This document shows positions 8,577 through 17,100 of a DNA stretch of 64,000 nt, piece after piece. Both the position numbers and the translations under genes were made by a program. How positions within the stretch are numbered: the first letter of the stretch is position 1; the number at the start of each line of letters is the position of its first letter. The notes under the pieces were generated by a model, which saw only the letters and a list, made by a program, of their open reading frames with translations, was not told the DNA's origin and ran no database searches. The stretch comes from Amycolatopsis saalfeldensis (lineage in GTDB: Bacteria > Actinomycetota > Actinomycetes > Mycobacteriales > Pseudonocardiaceae), in NCBI RefSeq assembly GCF_900110575.1, contig NZ_FOEF01000010.1, forward strand, positions 247,884 to 311,883. Direction: 5' to 3'.

Positions 8577-8863
8577 CCGCGCAACAAGATCATCATCTGT
8601 CCATAAAGGACGTACACTGTGGACGCAAAACGCGGATTTCCGGGCCTCGCACTCATTCGGCGAGAGGTATGGCGTCCGGGGGCCGGGCGTGCTTTACTGT
8701 CGAAGGTCTTGTTTTGTGTTCGTGCGGTGGGTACGTCCCGCAGCCACGCTCGCAAGATGCAGCGGGCGTAGTGGTTCTCCTTCACGGGAAGATCAAACCG
8801 TCGGTTCTCGACCCGGATGCCGAGGTGGCATCTCGATTTCGTTTTTCAGTGGTGGAGATTTCT
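8577..8863 (+). promoter_or_regulatory. Long leader of the cold-shock gene with a hairpin near the start
   Basis: This 287-base stretch holds no convincing gene and is clearly less GC-rich than its flanks (for example the T-rich runs around 8690-8715 and 8835-8850). A hairpin GATGCC-GAGGT-GGCATC at 8816-8832 lies about 30 bases before the cspA ATG, and GGTGGAGA just upstream of the start serves as ribosome site. Long structured leaders are typical of cold-shock mRNAs, where they control stability and translation by temperature. That role here is inferred. Confidence 0.45.
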
Positions 8864-9067
8864 ATGACGCAAGGCACCGTGAAGTGGTTCAACGCCGAGA
8901 AGGGCTTCGGCTTCATCACGCCGGACTCCGGCGGTGGCGACGTGTTCGTGCACTACTCCGAGATCCAGGGCAACGGATTCCGCAGCCTCGAGGAGAACGC
9001 GCGCGTGGAGTTCGAGATCGGGCAGGGCCAGAAGGGACCGCAGGCCACCTCGGTCACGGTTATCTGA
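8864..9067 (+). CDS. cspA: Cold-shock protein (CspA family)
   Basis: A 67-residue single cold-shock domain that binds single-stranded RNA and DNA and acts as an RNA chaperone. Both nucleic-acid-binding motifs are present: RNP1 as KGFGFITP (about residues 14-21) and RNP2 as VFVHYSEI (about 28-35), after the invariant start GTVKWFNAEKG. Full length for the family. It has its own leader and a strong downstream hairpin, so it is monocistronic. Confidence 0.96.
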   Translation: MTQGTVKWFNAEKGFGFITPDSGGGDVFVHYSEIQGNGFRSLEENARVEFEIGQGQKGPQATSVTVI

Positions 9068-9081
9068 TTTTTCCCAGGCTT

Positions 9082-9774
9082 TCACGAAGGGCCGGCAGCC
9101 GTTGAGGTGCCGGCCCTTCGTCGTGCCTCCGCCGGGGTCGCGGCGCGGCGCAGGTACCGGACGGTGCCGACGGCCAGTGCCAGCGAGACCACCGGCTCGA
9201 ACAGCGCGGTGACGGGGTTGGCCACCGCCACCGGGAGCGCGTAGGCGCAGACCACGCACACCACGGCCGAGACCGCGAACGCGAGCGCCCAGACCAGGGT
9301 GACCACGCGCATGGCCCGCAGGACGGGCGGGCGGCGGTAGACCTCGTCGAACCGCGCGGCGTCCTCGGGCCGGGCGCTGACGGCGAAGTAGCGCGAGAGC
9401 GACAGCATCAGCGGGCTGCGCGTCGGCACCGACACCGCCGCCGCGATCGCGATGGCCAGGAAGATCAGGCCGCCGCGCGCGATCGCCGCCCGGGCGTCCT
9501 GGGTGATCAGGGCGAGGGCGACCGAGACCACGAGGAAGACCACGACCAGGCCGGAGATCGCGTTGAAGGGGCGGCCGCGCAGCCGGTCGGCGATGAGCCG
9601 GGCCACGGGGACGATCGAACCGGCGACGTAGGCGAGCACGTCGCTGACCCCGAAGGTGCGCAGGACGTAGAAGATCAGCAGCGGCGGGACCACGTCGAGG
9701 AGGATGGCGCGCAGGGTCGCGCGCAAGGCGGTGCGCGAGGAGGCCGCACGGGCGCCCGAAGGTGAATCGGTCAC
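9082..9774 (-). CDS. Integral membrane protein, VC0807-like family
   Basis: A 230-residue protein with about six hydrophobic helices in pairs: DVVPPLLIFYVLRTFG, VAGSIVPVARLIADRL, a GLVVVFLVVSVALAL stretch, LIFLAIAIAAAVS, and two C-terminal segments. The alternation and the ISGLVVV/TRSPLMLSLSRYF sections resemble VC0807-type conserved membrane proteins of unknown function. The start is the GTG at 9774, with AAAGGAC upstream. The adjacent winged-helix gene ends 20 bases upstream in the same direction, so they are probably one operon under the palindromic operator at 10738. Confidence 0.7.
   Translation of the reverse strand: MTDSPSGARAASSRTALRATLRAILLDVVPPLLIFYVLRTFGVSDVLAYVAGSIVPVARLIADRLRGRPFNAISGLVVVFLVVSVALALITQDARAAIARGGLIFLAIAIAAAVSVPTRSPLMLSLSRYFAVSARPEDAARFDEVYRRPPVLRAMRVVTLVWALAFAVSAVVCVVCAYALPVAVANPVTALFEPVVSLALAVGTVRYLRRAATPAEARRRAGTSTAAGPS
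9085..9120. terminator. Intrinsic terminator after cspA
   Basis: A perfect 13-bp stem (CGAAGGGCCGGCA pairing with its complement at 9108-9120) and 10-nt loop lies 17 bases after the cspA stop. It lies within the last codons of the convergent gene that ends at 9082, so one sequence serves as terminator on one strand and coding tail on the other. Confidence 0.75.
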
Positions 9775-9794
9775 GATCAGTCCTTTGTGGGCAG

Positions 9795-10718
9795 TCAGTT
9801 TCGGTGGGCGGCCAAGGATCGGTGCACCTCGGACACGAGGGTTTCCAGGGCCGCGACGGCGACGGCGGCTTCGGCGACGATCACGACCGAGGCAAGGTGG
9901 GGGCCGTCGGAGAACCAGGCGACGGCCGTGGCCGGTGCCCCGTCCCCGGCGCCGGGGACCAGGTAGCCCCGGGCCTCCGGCACGTCCGGCAGGGGCACCG
10001 TGGGCGAGCCCATCACCGCGAGGATCGCCGCGCAGTCCGAGGCCCCGGCGAGTTCGAACACCAGCGCGTGCGCCAGGCCGGCGCCGGCCTGCTCCGGACC
10101 GCCGGGCTCGCGATCGTCGACGGACCACGTGGTGACCCACCCGCCGCGCAGGCCGTGGCTCCTCATCATCAGCCGCTGGGCGTCCTGTTCGGAGCCGAAG
10201 ACCGCGTAGCCGGGCGGGAAGTCGTAGCGGGCGCTGATCGGCCCCGAGTTGACCGGGTCCCGGCGCCGTCCGCCGAGGACCGGGGTCCCGGGCACCAGCA
10301 CCGAGCGGTCGGCCCGGCCCGGGGACGCGGGCTCGGCGTCTTCCCCGGCGAGCAGGGCGGCGAAGACGATGGTCATGGCCGCGGTGTGGTCTTCGCCTTC
10401 ACCACCGGCCCCGGGCGAGGCCGTGGCGAGCAGCTTGGCCAGCAGCTCCTGCTCCTCACGGAAGGCCTCGGCCCCGGCCTCGGTCATGCGGATCCAGGTC
10501 CGCGGCCGCCGGTTCTCGAAGACCTTCTCGGTGGCGATGTACCCGTGCTCCTCCAGGACGCCCAGGTGACGCCCGAGCCCGCCGTCGCTCTGCCCCAGCG
10601 CGTCCCGCAGCTGCGAGAACGTGCACGGCCCTCTCCGGTCGAGGACCGCCAGCACACCCAGGCGCACCCGCTGGTGGACCACCTCGCGCAGTCCCGACTC
10701 GAGCTCCCGCTCGACCAT
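9795..10718 (-). CDS. Winged-helix transcriptional regulator (ArsR/MarR-like N-terminus)
   Basis: A 307-residue protein. Residues about 10-85 form a winged helix: recognition region FSQLRDALGQSDGGLGRHLGVLEEHGYIATEK, then the wing FENRRPRTWIRMTEAG. This is the pattern of HTH_27/MarR-type regulators that sense a ligand or protein partner. The C-terminal 200 residues are not recognised and may be a sensor domain. The ATG at 10718 has GGGAGTG upstream. A perfect inverted repeat lies 19 bases before the start, which suggests autoregulation together with the co-oriented membrane protein downstream. Confidence 0.8.
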   Translation of the reverse strand: MVERELESGLREVVHQRVRLGVLAVLDRRGPCTFSQLRDALGQSDGGLGRHLGVLEEHGYIATEKVFENRRPRTWIRMTEAGAEAFREEQELLAKLLATASPGAGGEGEDHTAAMTIVFAALLAGEDAEPASPGRADRSVLVPGTPVLGGRRRDPVNSGPISARYDFPPGYAVFGSEQDAQRLMMRSHGLRGGWVTTWSVDDREPGGPEQAGAGLAHALVFELAGASDCAAILAVMGSPTVPLPDVPEARGYLVPGAGDGAPATAVAWFSDGPHLASVVIVAEAAVAVAALETLVSEVHRSLAAHRN

Positions 10719-10737
10719 GTTCACTCCCGATGGTTGC

Positions 10738-10758
10738 GTACTCTCGATCTGAGAGTAC
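10738..10758. promoter_or_regulatory. Perfect palindromic operator upstream of the winged-helix gene
   Basis: GTACTCTC-N5-GAGAGTAC, with arms of 8 bp and no mismatch, is centred about 30 bases upstream of the regulator's ATG. A partial copy of one arm (GATCGAGAG) follows at about 10764. The size and symmetry suit a dimeric winged-helix protein, most simply the product of the adjacent gene repressing itself. Confidence 0.6.
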
Positions 10759-11258
10759 ACCGGGATCGAGAGTTTGTGGAGGGCCGCCCGGAACCCGCAG
10801 TGGCCGGTTCGCGGGGAACCATCGGACCGCGATGGTCGTTGACTGTGGAGGCAGCGGCCGGGATCCGGACTTGACGGACCAGCCGCACCAGCGGTGCTCA
10901 GCTCCCCGGCGCGGACGTCGGCGGAACCACCGCGGGAACCGGCCTCGGCGCTGTCCCCCGCAGCCGCCGGACCAGCTCAACACAGGAGTCCAGCATCGAT
11001 ACCCTTGACCCGGCCACGTCCTCCCCACGCACGAAGGCGGCGTCTCCGACCGCGCCTTCCCCGGCAGGCACCTCCGCGACGGCCACCGCGCTGGCGGACA
11101 ATCCGCCCGCGAACGCCGGCCCGGCGGAAACCTCGGCAGCGGGCACCGACCCGGCAGACGACTCGGCGGCAGGCACCGCTCCGGGCACCAACCCGGCAGC
11201 GGGCACCGACTCGGGCGAAGGCCCGGCCGGGAGAACCGGCGGGCGGGCGAGTGAGCCG
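10759..11258. other. 500-base spacer with low-complexity GGCACC-rich section; no gene supported
   Basis: The spacer lies between divergent genes. From about 11050 to 11230 it is built of imperfect GGCAGCGGGCACCGAC-like units. The frame of the desaturase is open back to 10873 and would encode an Ala/Pro/Thr-rich extension, but contains no ATG, GTG or TTG start. Open frames on the other strand here are the same low complexity. I call no gene. Confidence 0.5.
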
Positions 11259-11261
11259 GTG

Positions 11262-12158
11262 ATGGCGGGACGGCAGACCGCGACCGAGGCGTTCCTCGTC
11301 AAGGTGTTCGCCGTCGTGCCGCTGCTGGCGGTCGCCGCTGCGGTGCCGCTGGCCTGGGGGTGGGGGCTGAGCTGGCTGGACATCGGGCTGGCGGCCGGGT
11401 TCTACTGCCTCACCGGCCTCGGCGTCACGATCGGCTTCCACCGGTACTTCACCCACGGCGCCTTCCGCGCCCGGCGCGGGCTGCGGATCGGCCTGGCCGT
11501 GGCGGGCAGCATGGCCATGCAGGGGCCCGTGGTCGCCTGGGTGGCCGATCACCGGCGCCACCACGCGTACGCCGACCGAGACGGCGACCCGCACTCCCCG
11601 TGGCGCTTCGGCACCACACCCGCCGCACTGGCCAAGGGGTTCTGGCACGCGCACATGGGCTGGCTCTTCGACCGCGACAAGACCAACCCGCGCCGCTTCG
11701 CCCCCGACCTGCTCGACGACCCGGGCATCAGCCTGGTCGACCGGCTCTTCCCCCTGCTCACCGTCGCCACCCTGCTCGGCCCGGCGCTGCTCGGCGGCCT
11801 GATCACGATGAGCTGGTGGGGCGCGCTGACGGCGTTCTTCTGGGCCGGGCTGGTCCGCGTCGCCCTGCTGCACCACGTCACCTGGTCGGTCAACTCGCTG
11901 TGCCACATGATCGGCGAACGCCCGTACGAGGCCCGCGACCGCTCCGCCAACTTATGGCCGCTCGCGATCCTGTCCTTCGGCGAGTCCTGGCACAACTCCC
12001 ACCACGCCGACCCGACCGGCGCGCGCCACGGCGTCGGCCGCGGCCAGCTGGACATCTCCGCCCGGCTGATCTGGATGTTCGAAAAGCTGCACTGGGCCTC
12101 GCAGGTCCGCTGGCCCCGGCCGGAGCGCCTGGCCCGTAAGCTCCGCACGGCCGCCTGA
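11262..12158 (+). CDS. Acyl-CoA / fatty acid desaturase (membrane di-iron)
   Basis: Inserts a cis double bond, probably delta-9, into a long-chain acyl-CoA, using O2 and an electron donor. It has the three histidine boxes of the family: HRYFTH (about residue 60), HRRHH (about 97) and HNSHH (about 244). Four membrane helices surround them. About 298 residues is the usual bacterial length; unlike the eukaryotic forms there is no fused cytochrome b5. GTG and ATG lie side by side at 11259 and 11262, and the ribosome site is weak. A strong bidirectional terminator follows. Confidence 0.92.
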   Translation: MAGRQTATEAFLVKVFAVVPLLAVAAAVPLAWGWGLSWLDIGLAAGFYCLTGLGVTIGFHRYFTHGAFRARRGLRIGLAVAGSMAMQGPVVAWVADHRRHHAYADRDGDPHSPWRFGTTPAALAKGFWHAHMGWLFDRDKTNPRRFAPDLLDDPGISLVDRLFPLLTVATLLGPALLGGLITMSWWGALTAFFWAGLVRVALLHHVTWSVNSLCHMIGERPYEARDRSANLWPLAILSFGESWHNSHHADPTGARHGVGRGQLDISARLIWMFEKLHWASQVRWPRPERLARKLRTAA

Positions 12159-12164
12159 CCCCAG

Positions 12165-12211
12165 CGATGAAAAGACCCGGCAGCCAACCGCTGCCGGGTC
12201 TTCTTTCATCG
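12165..12211. terminator. Bidirectional terminator between desaturase and DUF6292 gene
   Basis: A long stem: CGATGAAA and AGACCCGGCAG on the left pair with CTGCCGGGTCT and TTTCATCG on the right around a short loop, with one small internal asymmetry. It sits between two convergent stops, with A-rich and T-rich ends on either side, the best intrinsic terminator in the window. Confidence 0.85.
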
Positions 12212-12225
12212 GTGTGCCGGAGTCA

Positions 12226-12675
12226 TCACGTCTGCCCGGCGCGCAGCAGCATCCGGGCGGCCAGGTCCTCGTCGTCGGCGGCAACCCGGGCGGGCGGGGC
12301 GCTCAGGGGCGTGCCGCCGGTCCGGGAGACCACCTCGGTGACGAACCGGCCGACGGCTTCGGGTGCGGGGACCACGTCACCGCCGAGGCGGGAGAGCACC
12401 AGCGGCACCTCGTTCGGGCGCGTCTCCACCGAGACCGCCCAGCCCTGACGCGCGCTCCACACCAGCATCAGGTCGCGCCCCGGGTACTGCACCGCACGCC
12501 GGCTGAGGCCGAGGTACGCGGTGACCGTGTCAGTGACTTCGAACGACGTCCCTTCGGGCGGAACGCCGACGGCGGCGGCCACCGCGCTCACGTAACCCGC
12601 GAGAGCGCTGCGAAGGACCTGGTGGCCGTCACCCTCAGGAAGGTCCGAAAGAAGGTCGGGTCTGGACAGGAGCAT
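12226..12675 (-). CDS. DUF6292 family protein
   Basis: A 149-residue soluble protein. The core (LAGYVSAVAAAVGVPPEG, then RDLMLVWSARQGWAVSVET and a PLVLSRLGGDVVPAP section) matches my memory of DUF6292, a family common and often multi-copy in Amycolatopsis and relatives. Function unknown. ATG at 12675 has a GGAGA site 6-7 bases upstream. Confidence 0.65.
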   Translation of the reverse strand: MLLSRPDLLSDLPEGDGHQVLRSALAGYVSAVAAAVGVPPEGTSFEVTDTVTAYLGLSRRAVQYPGRDLMLVWSARQGWAVSVETRPNEVPLVLSRLGGDVVPAPEAVGRFVTEVVSRTGGTPLSAPPARVAADDEDLAARMLLRAGQT

Positions 12676-12807
12676 CAGATCTCCGTTCCACCGTCCCACC
12701 GCGCCGGAAAAACCGGCAGGAGCGGTGTAGAGGCCGCAGTGCCGAATGATGGGGACGGCAGCTGACCCCCAACGACTGTACCCGGATTCGCCGCCGGAAC
12801 CAGGGCT

Positions 12808-13074
12808 TCAGCCGCTCTGACCGCCGCTGCCACCGAGATTCTGGCTGTCCCCGGAGCCGGCGAAACTGCTCGCGATCCAGCCCGCGAACAGGGCGGCTTG
12901 CACGTACGGCGCGGCCTGGCCGACCGCCCGGCCGACGGAGCGGGTCCATTTTTCAGGCTGCTCCGGCTGTTCGGGGGCGGGCTCGCCCGCGGGACGGTCG
13001 GTCCGCCAGGGCGTCTCGTCCGCGCGCACCTCGGCGAGGAAGTCCGCCGTCGGGTCGCCGTCCTGCTCGCTCAT
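12808..13074 (-). CDS. Hypothetical protein (88 aa) with a C-terminal hydrophobic segment
   Basis: An acidic, Pro/Glu-rich N-terminal half (MSEQDGDPTADFLAEVRADE) is followed by WTRSVGRAVGQAAPYVQAALFAGWIASSFAG, a weakly hydrophobic stretch that could lie on the membrane, and a Gly/Ser tail. No family recognised. Codon use is like its neighbours. Confidence 0.5.
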   Translation of the reverse strand: MSEQDGDPTADFLAEVRADETPWRTDRPAGEPAPEQPEQPEKWTRSVGRAVGQAAPYVQAALFAGWIASSFAGSGDSQNLGGSGGQSG

Positions 13075-13135
13075 GCGTCCACGATCGCACCGCGGGCGGC
13101 CCGGCGCCATGGCACGAAAGAAAACCGCAAGGACT

Positions 13136-13771
13136 TCAGAACAGCAGCGGCAGCAGCGCGTGACGCCGTTTCAGCACCGCCCCGTACCGCGCGTCGAGGC
13201 GCAGCCACGAGTCGGTGGCCGTCACCCGCACCACGTCCCCGGCGATCGTGGAGTCCAGGAAACCCATACCGGACAACGCGAACAGGCACCTCAGCTGGAC
13301 CTTCACCTCCAGCTCGCCGCCGGTCACCGTCAGCACCGCCTGGTCCATCAGCGAAGCCGGCGGGGTGCCGTGCGGGCCGGCGTTGTCGCGGGCCAGCGTG
13401 ACCCCGCGGTCGGCCAGCTCCGAGACGACGGCGACCGGCAGCTCGTCCACCAGCTGCCACCGCCCGGACGCGGGCAGCTCGGCGTGCCACATCAGGTCGC
13501 GCGCCGGGCCGGGGTCCATCACCGGGCCGCCCACCACGGTCAGCGCGGCGAGCAGCTCGTTGCCCGACACCGTGATGTCGGACGGCGTGATGGTCCCCGC
13601 CACCGCGCGGGTGGCGAGGACCTCGAACGGGGTGGCCGTCCAGGCCTCGACGACGCCGTCTTCGCGCTGGCGCAGCCGCACGGACGTCTGCCCGTCGAGG
13701 CGCACGGCCCGCGCGACGAACGCGCCGAGCGTGTCGCGGTCGCCCGCGTCGGGGATGCGCAGCTCAGGCAT
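13136..13771 (-). CDS. Conserved hypothetical protein downstream of gdh and thioesterase
   Basis: A 211-residue soluble protein, predicted alpha/beta, with no motif I can name. It starts MPELRIPDAGDRDTLGAFV and its ATG overlaps the thioesterase stop by eight bases, so it is the third gene of a gdh operon. Mycobacteria have an unnamed gene (Rv2474c) at the same position, which suggests a conserved role, but I infer no function. Confidence 0.7.
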   Translation of the reverse strand: MPELRIPDAGDRDTLGAFVARAVRLDGQTSVRLRQREDGVVEAWTATPFEVLATRAVAGTITPSDITVSGNELLAALTVVGGPVMDPGPARDLMWHAELPASGRWQLVDELPVAVVSELADRGVTLARDNAGPHGTPPASLMDQAVLTVTGGELEVKVQLRCLFALSGMGFLDSTIAGDVVRVTATDSWLRLDARYGAVLKRRHALLPLLF

Positions 13772-14186
13772 CGGCGAACACTCGCTTCAGGAACTCGGTT
13801 TCCGGTGCTGTCAGCCGGCGTGGCCGCAGCTTGGTGGTGTCGTACGGGGCCAGCACCGTCTCGGCGGTGACGGCCACCGGGTCTGACTCGGCCGGTCCCG
13901 TGTGCACGCGGTAGGCCAGCGTGATGCTGGCCGCCCGCATCTCGGTGAGCGTGATCTCCACGCGCACCGGGGTGTCCGGCGCGACGACGATCGGCGTCCG
14001 GTAGTGCACGGCCAGCTTGACCACGACCACGCCCTTGGGCAGCTCGGTGAGGCCGGCCTTCACCGCCTCGCCGAACAGCACCGGGATCCGCGCCTCTTCG
14101 AGCAGCGTCACCAGGTTGGCGTGGTTGACGTGCCCGTACACGTCCATGTCCGACCAGCGCGGCCGGACCTGTGAAACATAGGTCAC
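13764..14186 (-). CDS. Acyl-CoA thioesterase, hotdog fold (4HBT)
   Basis: A 140-residue enzyme that hydrolyses acyl-CoA thioesters. It begins with the 4HBT signature RWSDMDVYGHVNHANLVTLLEEAR, where the Asp in DMDVYGHVN is the usual catalytic residue, and continues with the long hotdog helix and beta sheet. The GTG start overlaps the gdh stop (GTGA). The gene follows gdh in mycobacteria too (Rv2475c). Natural acyl substrate unknown. Confidence 0.85.
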   Translation of the reverse strand: MTYVSQVRPRWSDMDVYGHVNHANLVTLLEEARIPVLFGEAVKAGLTELPKGVVVVKLAVHYRTPIVVAPDTPVRVEITLTEMRAASITLAYRVHTGPAESDPVAVTAETVLAPYDTTKLRPRRLTAPETEFLKRVFADA

Positions 14187-17100
14187 CGCACCGTGCTCCG
14201 GATCTGCCGGGCCGCCACCGACAGGGTCGCGAGGTCCAGCCGCCCGGACCGGGTGATGTCGTCGAGGGCCACGCGCGCCCGCGACAGCCGCGAAGCGTTG
14301 GCCTTCTCCCACTGGGCGATCTTGTCGTCGGTCGGAAGGTCCTCGTCGCTGTGGCGCAAAGCATCGAGCGTGATGGCGCGCAGCGAGCCGTACACGTCGT
14401 CACGCAGTGAGAGCCGCGCGAGGGCGTGCCACCGGTTGCCGCGCTCCAGCGCGCTGATCTCGGTGAGCATCTTGTCGATGGCCAGGTGGTCGGACAGCGC
14501 GTAGTACAGGTCCGCGGTGTCGGCCGGCCGGTGCAGCACGTCCAGGCCCACCTGCTGCTCGGCCAGCTCGGCGACCTCGACGACGTCGAGCAGGCCGTAG
14601 CTGTGCAGCAGCAACGCGATCCGCCGGGCCAGGTCGGCCGGCACGCCCTCCTCCACCAGGCCGGCGGCGCCCGCCTCCACGGACTCGCGCTCGCGACCGC
14701 GCAGCAGGTCGCCCAGCCGCGGGACCAGCTCGCCGAGCACCGGGCCGAACCGGTTGATCTCGGCCAGCGGCGCGAGCGGCTGCGGCCGGTTGGTCAGGAA
14801 CCAGCGCGCGGCCCGGTCGAGCAGCCGGCGCGTCTCCAGCACCATGCGGTCGGCCACCTCGGTGGACACCACGTTGTCCAGCGCGTCGATCTCGGCCCAC
14901 AGCTTCGGCAGGTCGTAAACGTGCGTGACCACGGCGTACGCGCGCACCGCGTCGGTGGCCGTCGCGTTCATCTCCTCCATCAGGCGGAAGACGAACGAGA
15001 TGCCGCCGCCGTCGACCAGCTCGTTGGTCACCAGCGTGGTGATGATCTGGCGGCGCAACGGGTGCTGGCCGATGGCTTCGGTGAACCGCTCGCGCAGCGG
15101 CTTCGGGAAGTACTCCGGCAGCCGGCGCGCGAACACCTCGGAATCGGGCAGCTCGCTGGCCAGCAGCTCGTCCTTCAGGTCCAGCTTCACGTGCGCCAGC
15201 AACGTCGCCAGCTCCGGCGAGCTGAGCCCCTCGCCCGCCTTGTCCAGCGCGCGGAACTCCGAATTGCTGGGCAGCGCCTCGAGCTTCCGGTCGAACGCGC
15301 CGGCCGCGACGAGCGACGCGACCTGCCGCGCGTGCACCGAAACCATCGGCCCGGCGTGCGCGCGGCTGACGCCGAGCACCGCGTTCTGCCGGTAGTTGTC
15401 GGCCAGCACCAGGTCGGAGACCTCGTCGGTCATCTCCTCCAGCAGCTCGTTGCGCTGCGCCTGCTCCAGGCCGCCGGTGGCGACCAGGTGGTCGAGCAGG
15501 ATCTTGATGTTGACCTCGTGGTCGGAGCAGTCGACGCCGGCGGAGTTGTCGAGCGCGTCGGTGTTGATCTTGCCGCCGGAGCGGGCGAACTCGATCCGGC
15601 CCAGCTGGGTGAGGCCGAGGTTGCCGCCTTCGCCGACCACCTTGGCGCGCAACTGGTTGCCGTCCACGCGCAGGGCGTCGTTGGCCTTGTCGCCGGCCGC
15701 CGCCTGCGACTCGGACTCCGCCTTGACGTACGTGCCGATGCCGCCGTTCCAGAGCAGCTCGACCGGGGCCAGCAGGATCGCCTGCATCAGGTCCATCGGG
15801 GCCATCGCGGTGACGTCCTCGCCGAGCCCCAGCGCGGCGCGCACCTGCGGGCTGACCGGGATCGTCTTGGCCGAGCGCGGGTAGATGCCGCCGCCCTCGC
15901 TGATCAGCGAGCGGTCGTAGTCGTCCCACGAGCTGCGCGGCAGGTCGAACAGCCGGCGCCGCTCGGCGAACGACGAAGCCGCGTCCGGTTCCGGGTCCAG
16001 GAACACGTGCATGTGGTTGAACGCGGCCACCAGGCGGATGTGCTCCGAGAGCAGCATCCCGTTGCCGAAGACGTCACCCATCATGTCGCCGATGCCGACC
16101 ACGGTGAAGTCCTCGGTCTGGGTGTCCTTGCCCAGCTCGCGGAAGTGCCGCTTCACGCTCTCCCACGCGCCCTTGGCGGTGATGCCCATGGCCTTGTGGT
16201 CGTAGCCGACCGAGCCGCCGGAGGCGAACGCGTCGCCCAGCCAGAAGCCGTACTGCGCGGACACCTCGTTCGCGATGTCGGAGAACTTCGCGGTGCCCTT
16301 GTCCGCGGCCACCACCAGATAGCTGTCGTCCGCGTCGTGGCGCACCACGTCCGGCGCCGGGACCTCGCGGCCCTCGACCCGGTTGTCGGTCAGATCGAGC
16401 AGGCCGGAGATGAACATCCGGTAGCAGGCGATGCCCTCGGCCAGCTGCGCGTCGCGGTCCAGGCCCGCGTCACCGGTCGCCGCCGGCGGCCGCTTGACCA
16501 CGAAGCCGCCCTTCGCGCCCACCGGCACGATCACGGCGTTCTTCACCGCCTGCGCCTTGACCAGGCCGAGCACCTCCGTGCGGAAGTCCTCGCGACGGTC
16601 GGACCAGCGCAGCCCGCCGCGCGCGACCTCGCCGAAGCGCAGGTGCACACCCTCGACCCGCGGCGAGTACACGAAGATCTCGAACTTCGGCCGCGGCTCC
16701 GGCAGCTCCGGCACGCCGCTCGGGTCGAGCTTGATCGCGAGGTACGACCGCGGGCCGCCGTCGGCGTCGGTCACGTGGTAGTTCGTGCGCAGCGTCGCGT
16801 TGATGACCGCCATCAGCCGGCGCAGGATGCGGTCCTCGTCGAGGCTGGTCACCTCGTCGATCATCGAGGTGATCTCGCCGACCAGCACCTCTTCGCGCGT
16901 CGCACGGTCCACATCGGACAGTTGCGGGTCGCAGCGCGCCTCGAACAGGCGCAGCAGCCGGGTGGCCACCTCGGTGTGCTTGAGCACGGTGTTCTGGATG
17001 TAGGACTGGGAAAACGGGCTCCGCGCCTGCTGCAGGTACCGCGAGTAGGCCCGCAGCACGGCGGCCTGCCGCCAGGTGAGCCCGGCGCGCAGCACCAGCC

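Noticed and set aside
10894..11383. Ala/Pro/Arg-rich frames upstream of the desaturase on both strands
   Set aside because: Repeat-like DNA with no start signals or family marks. The desaturase frame itself has no upstream start codon.
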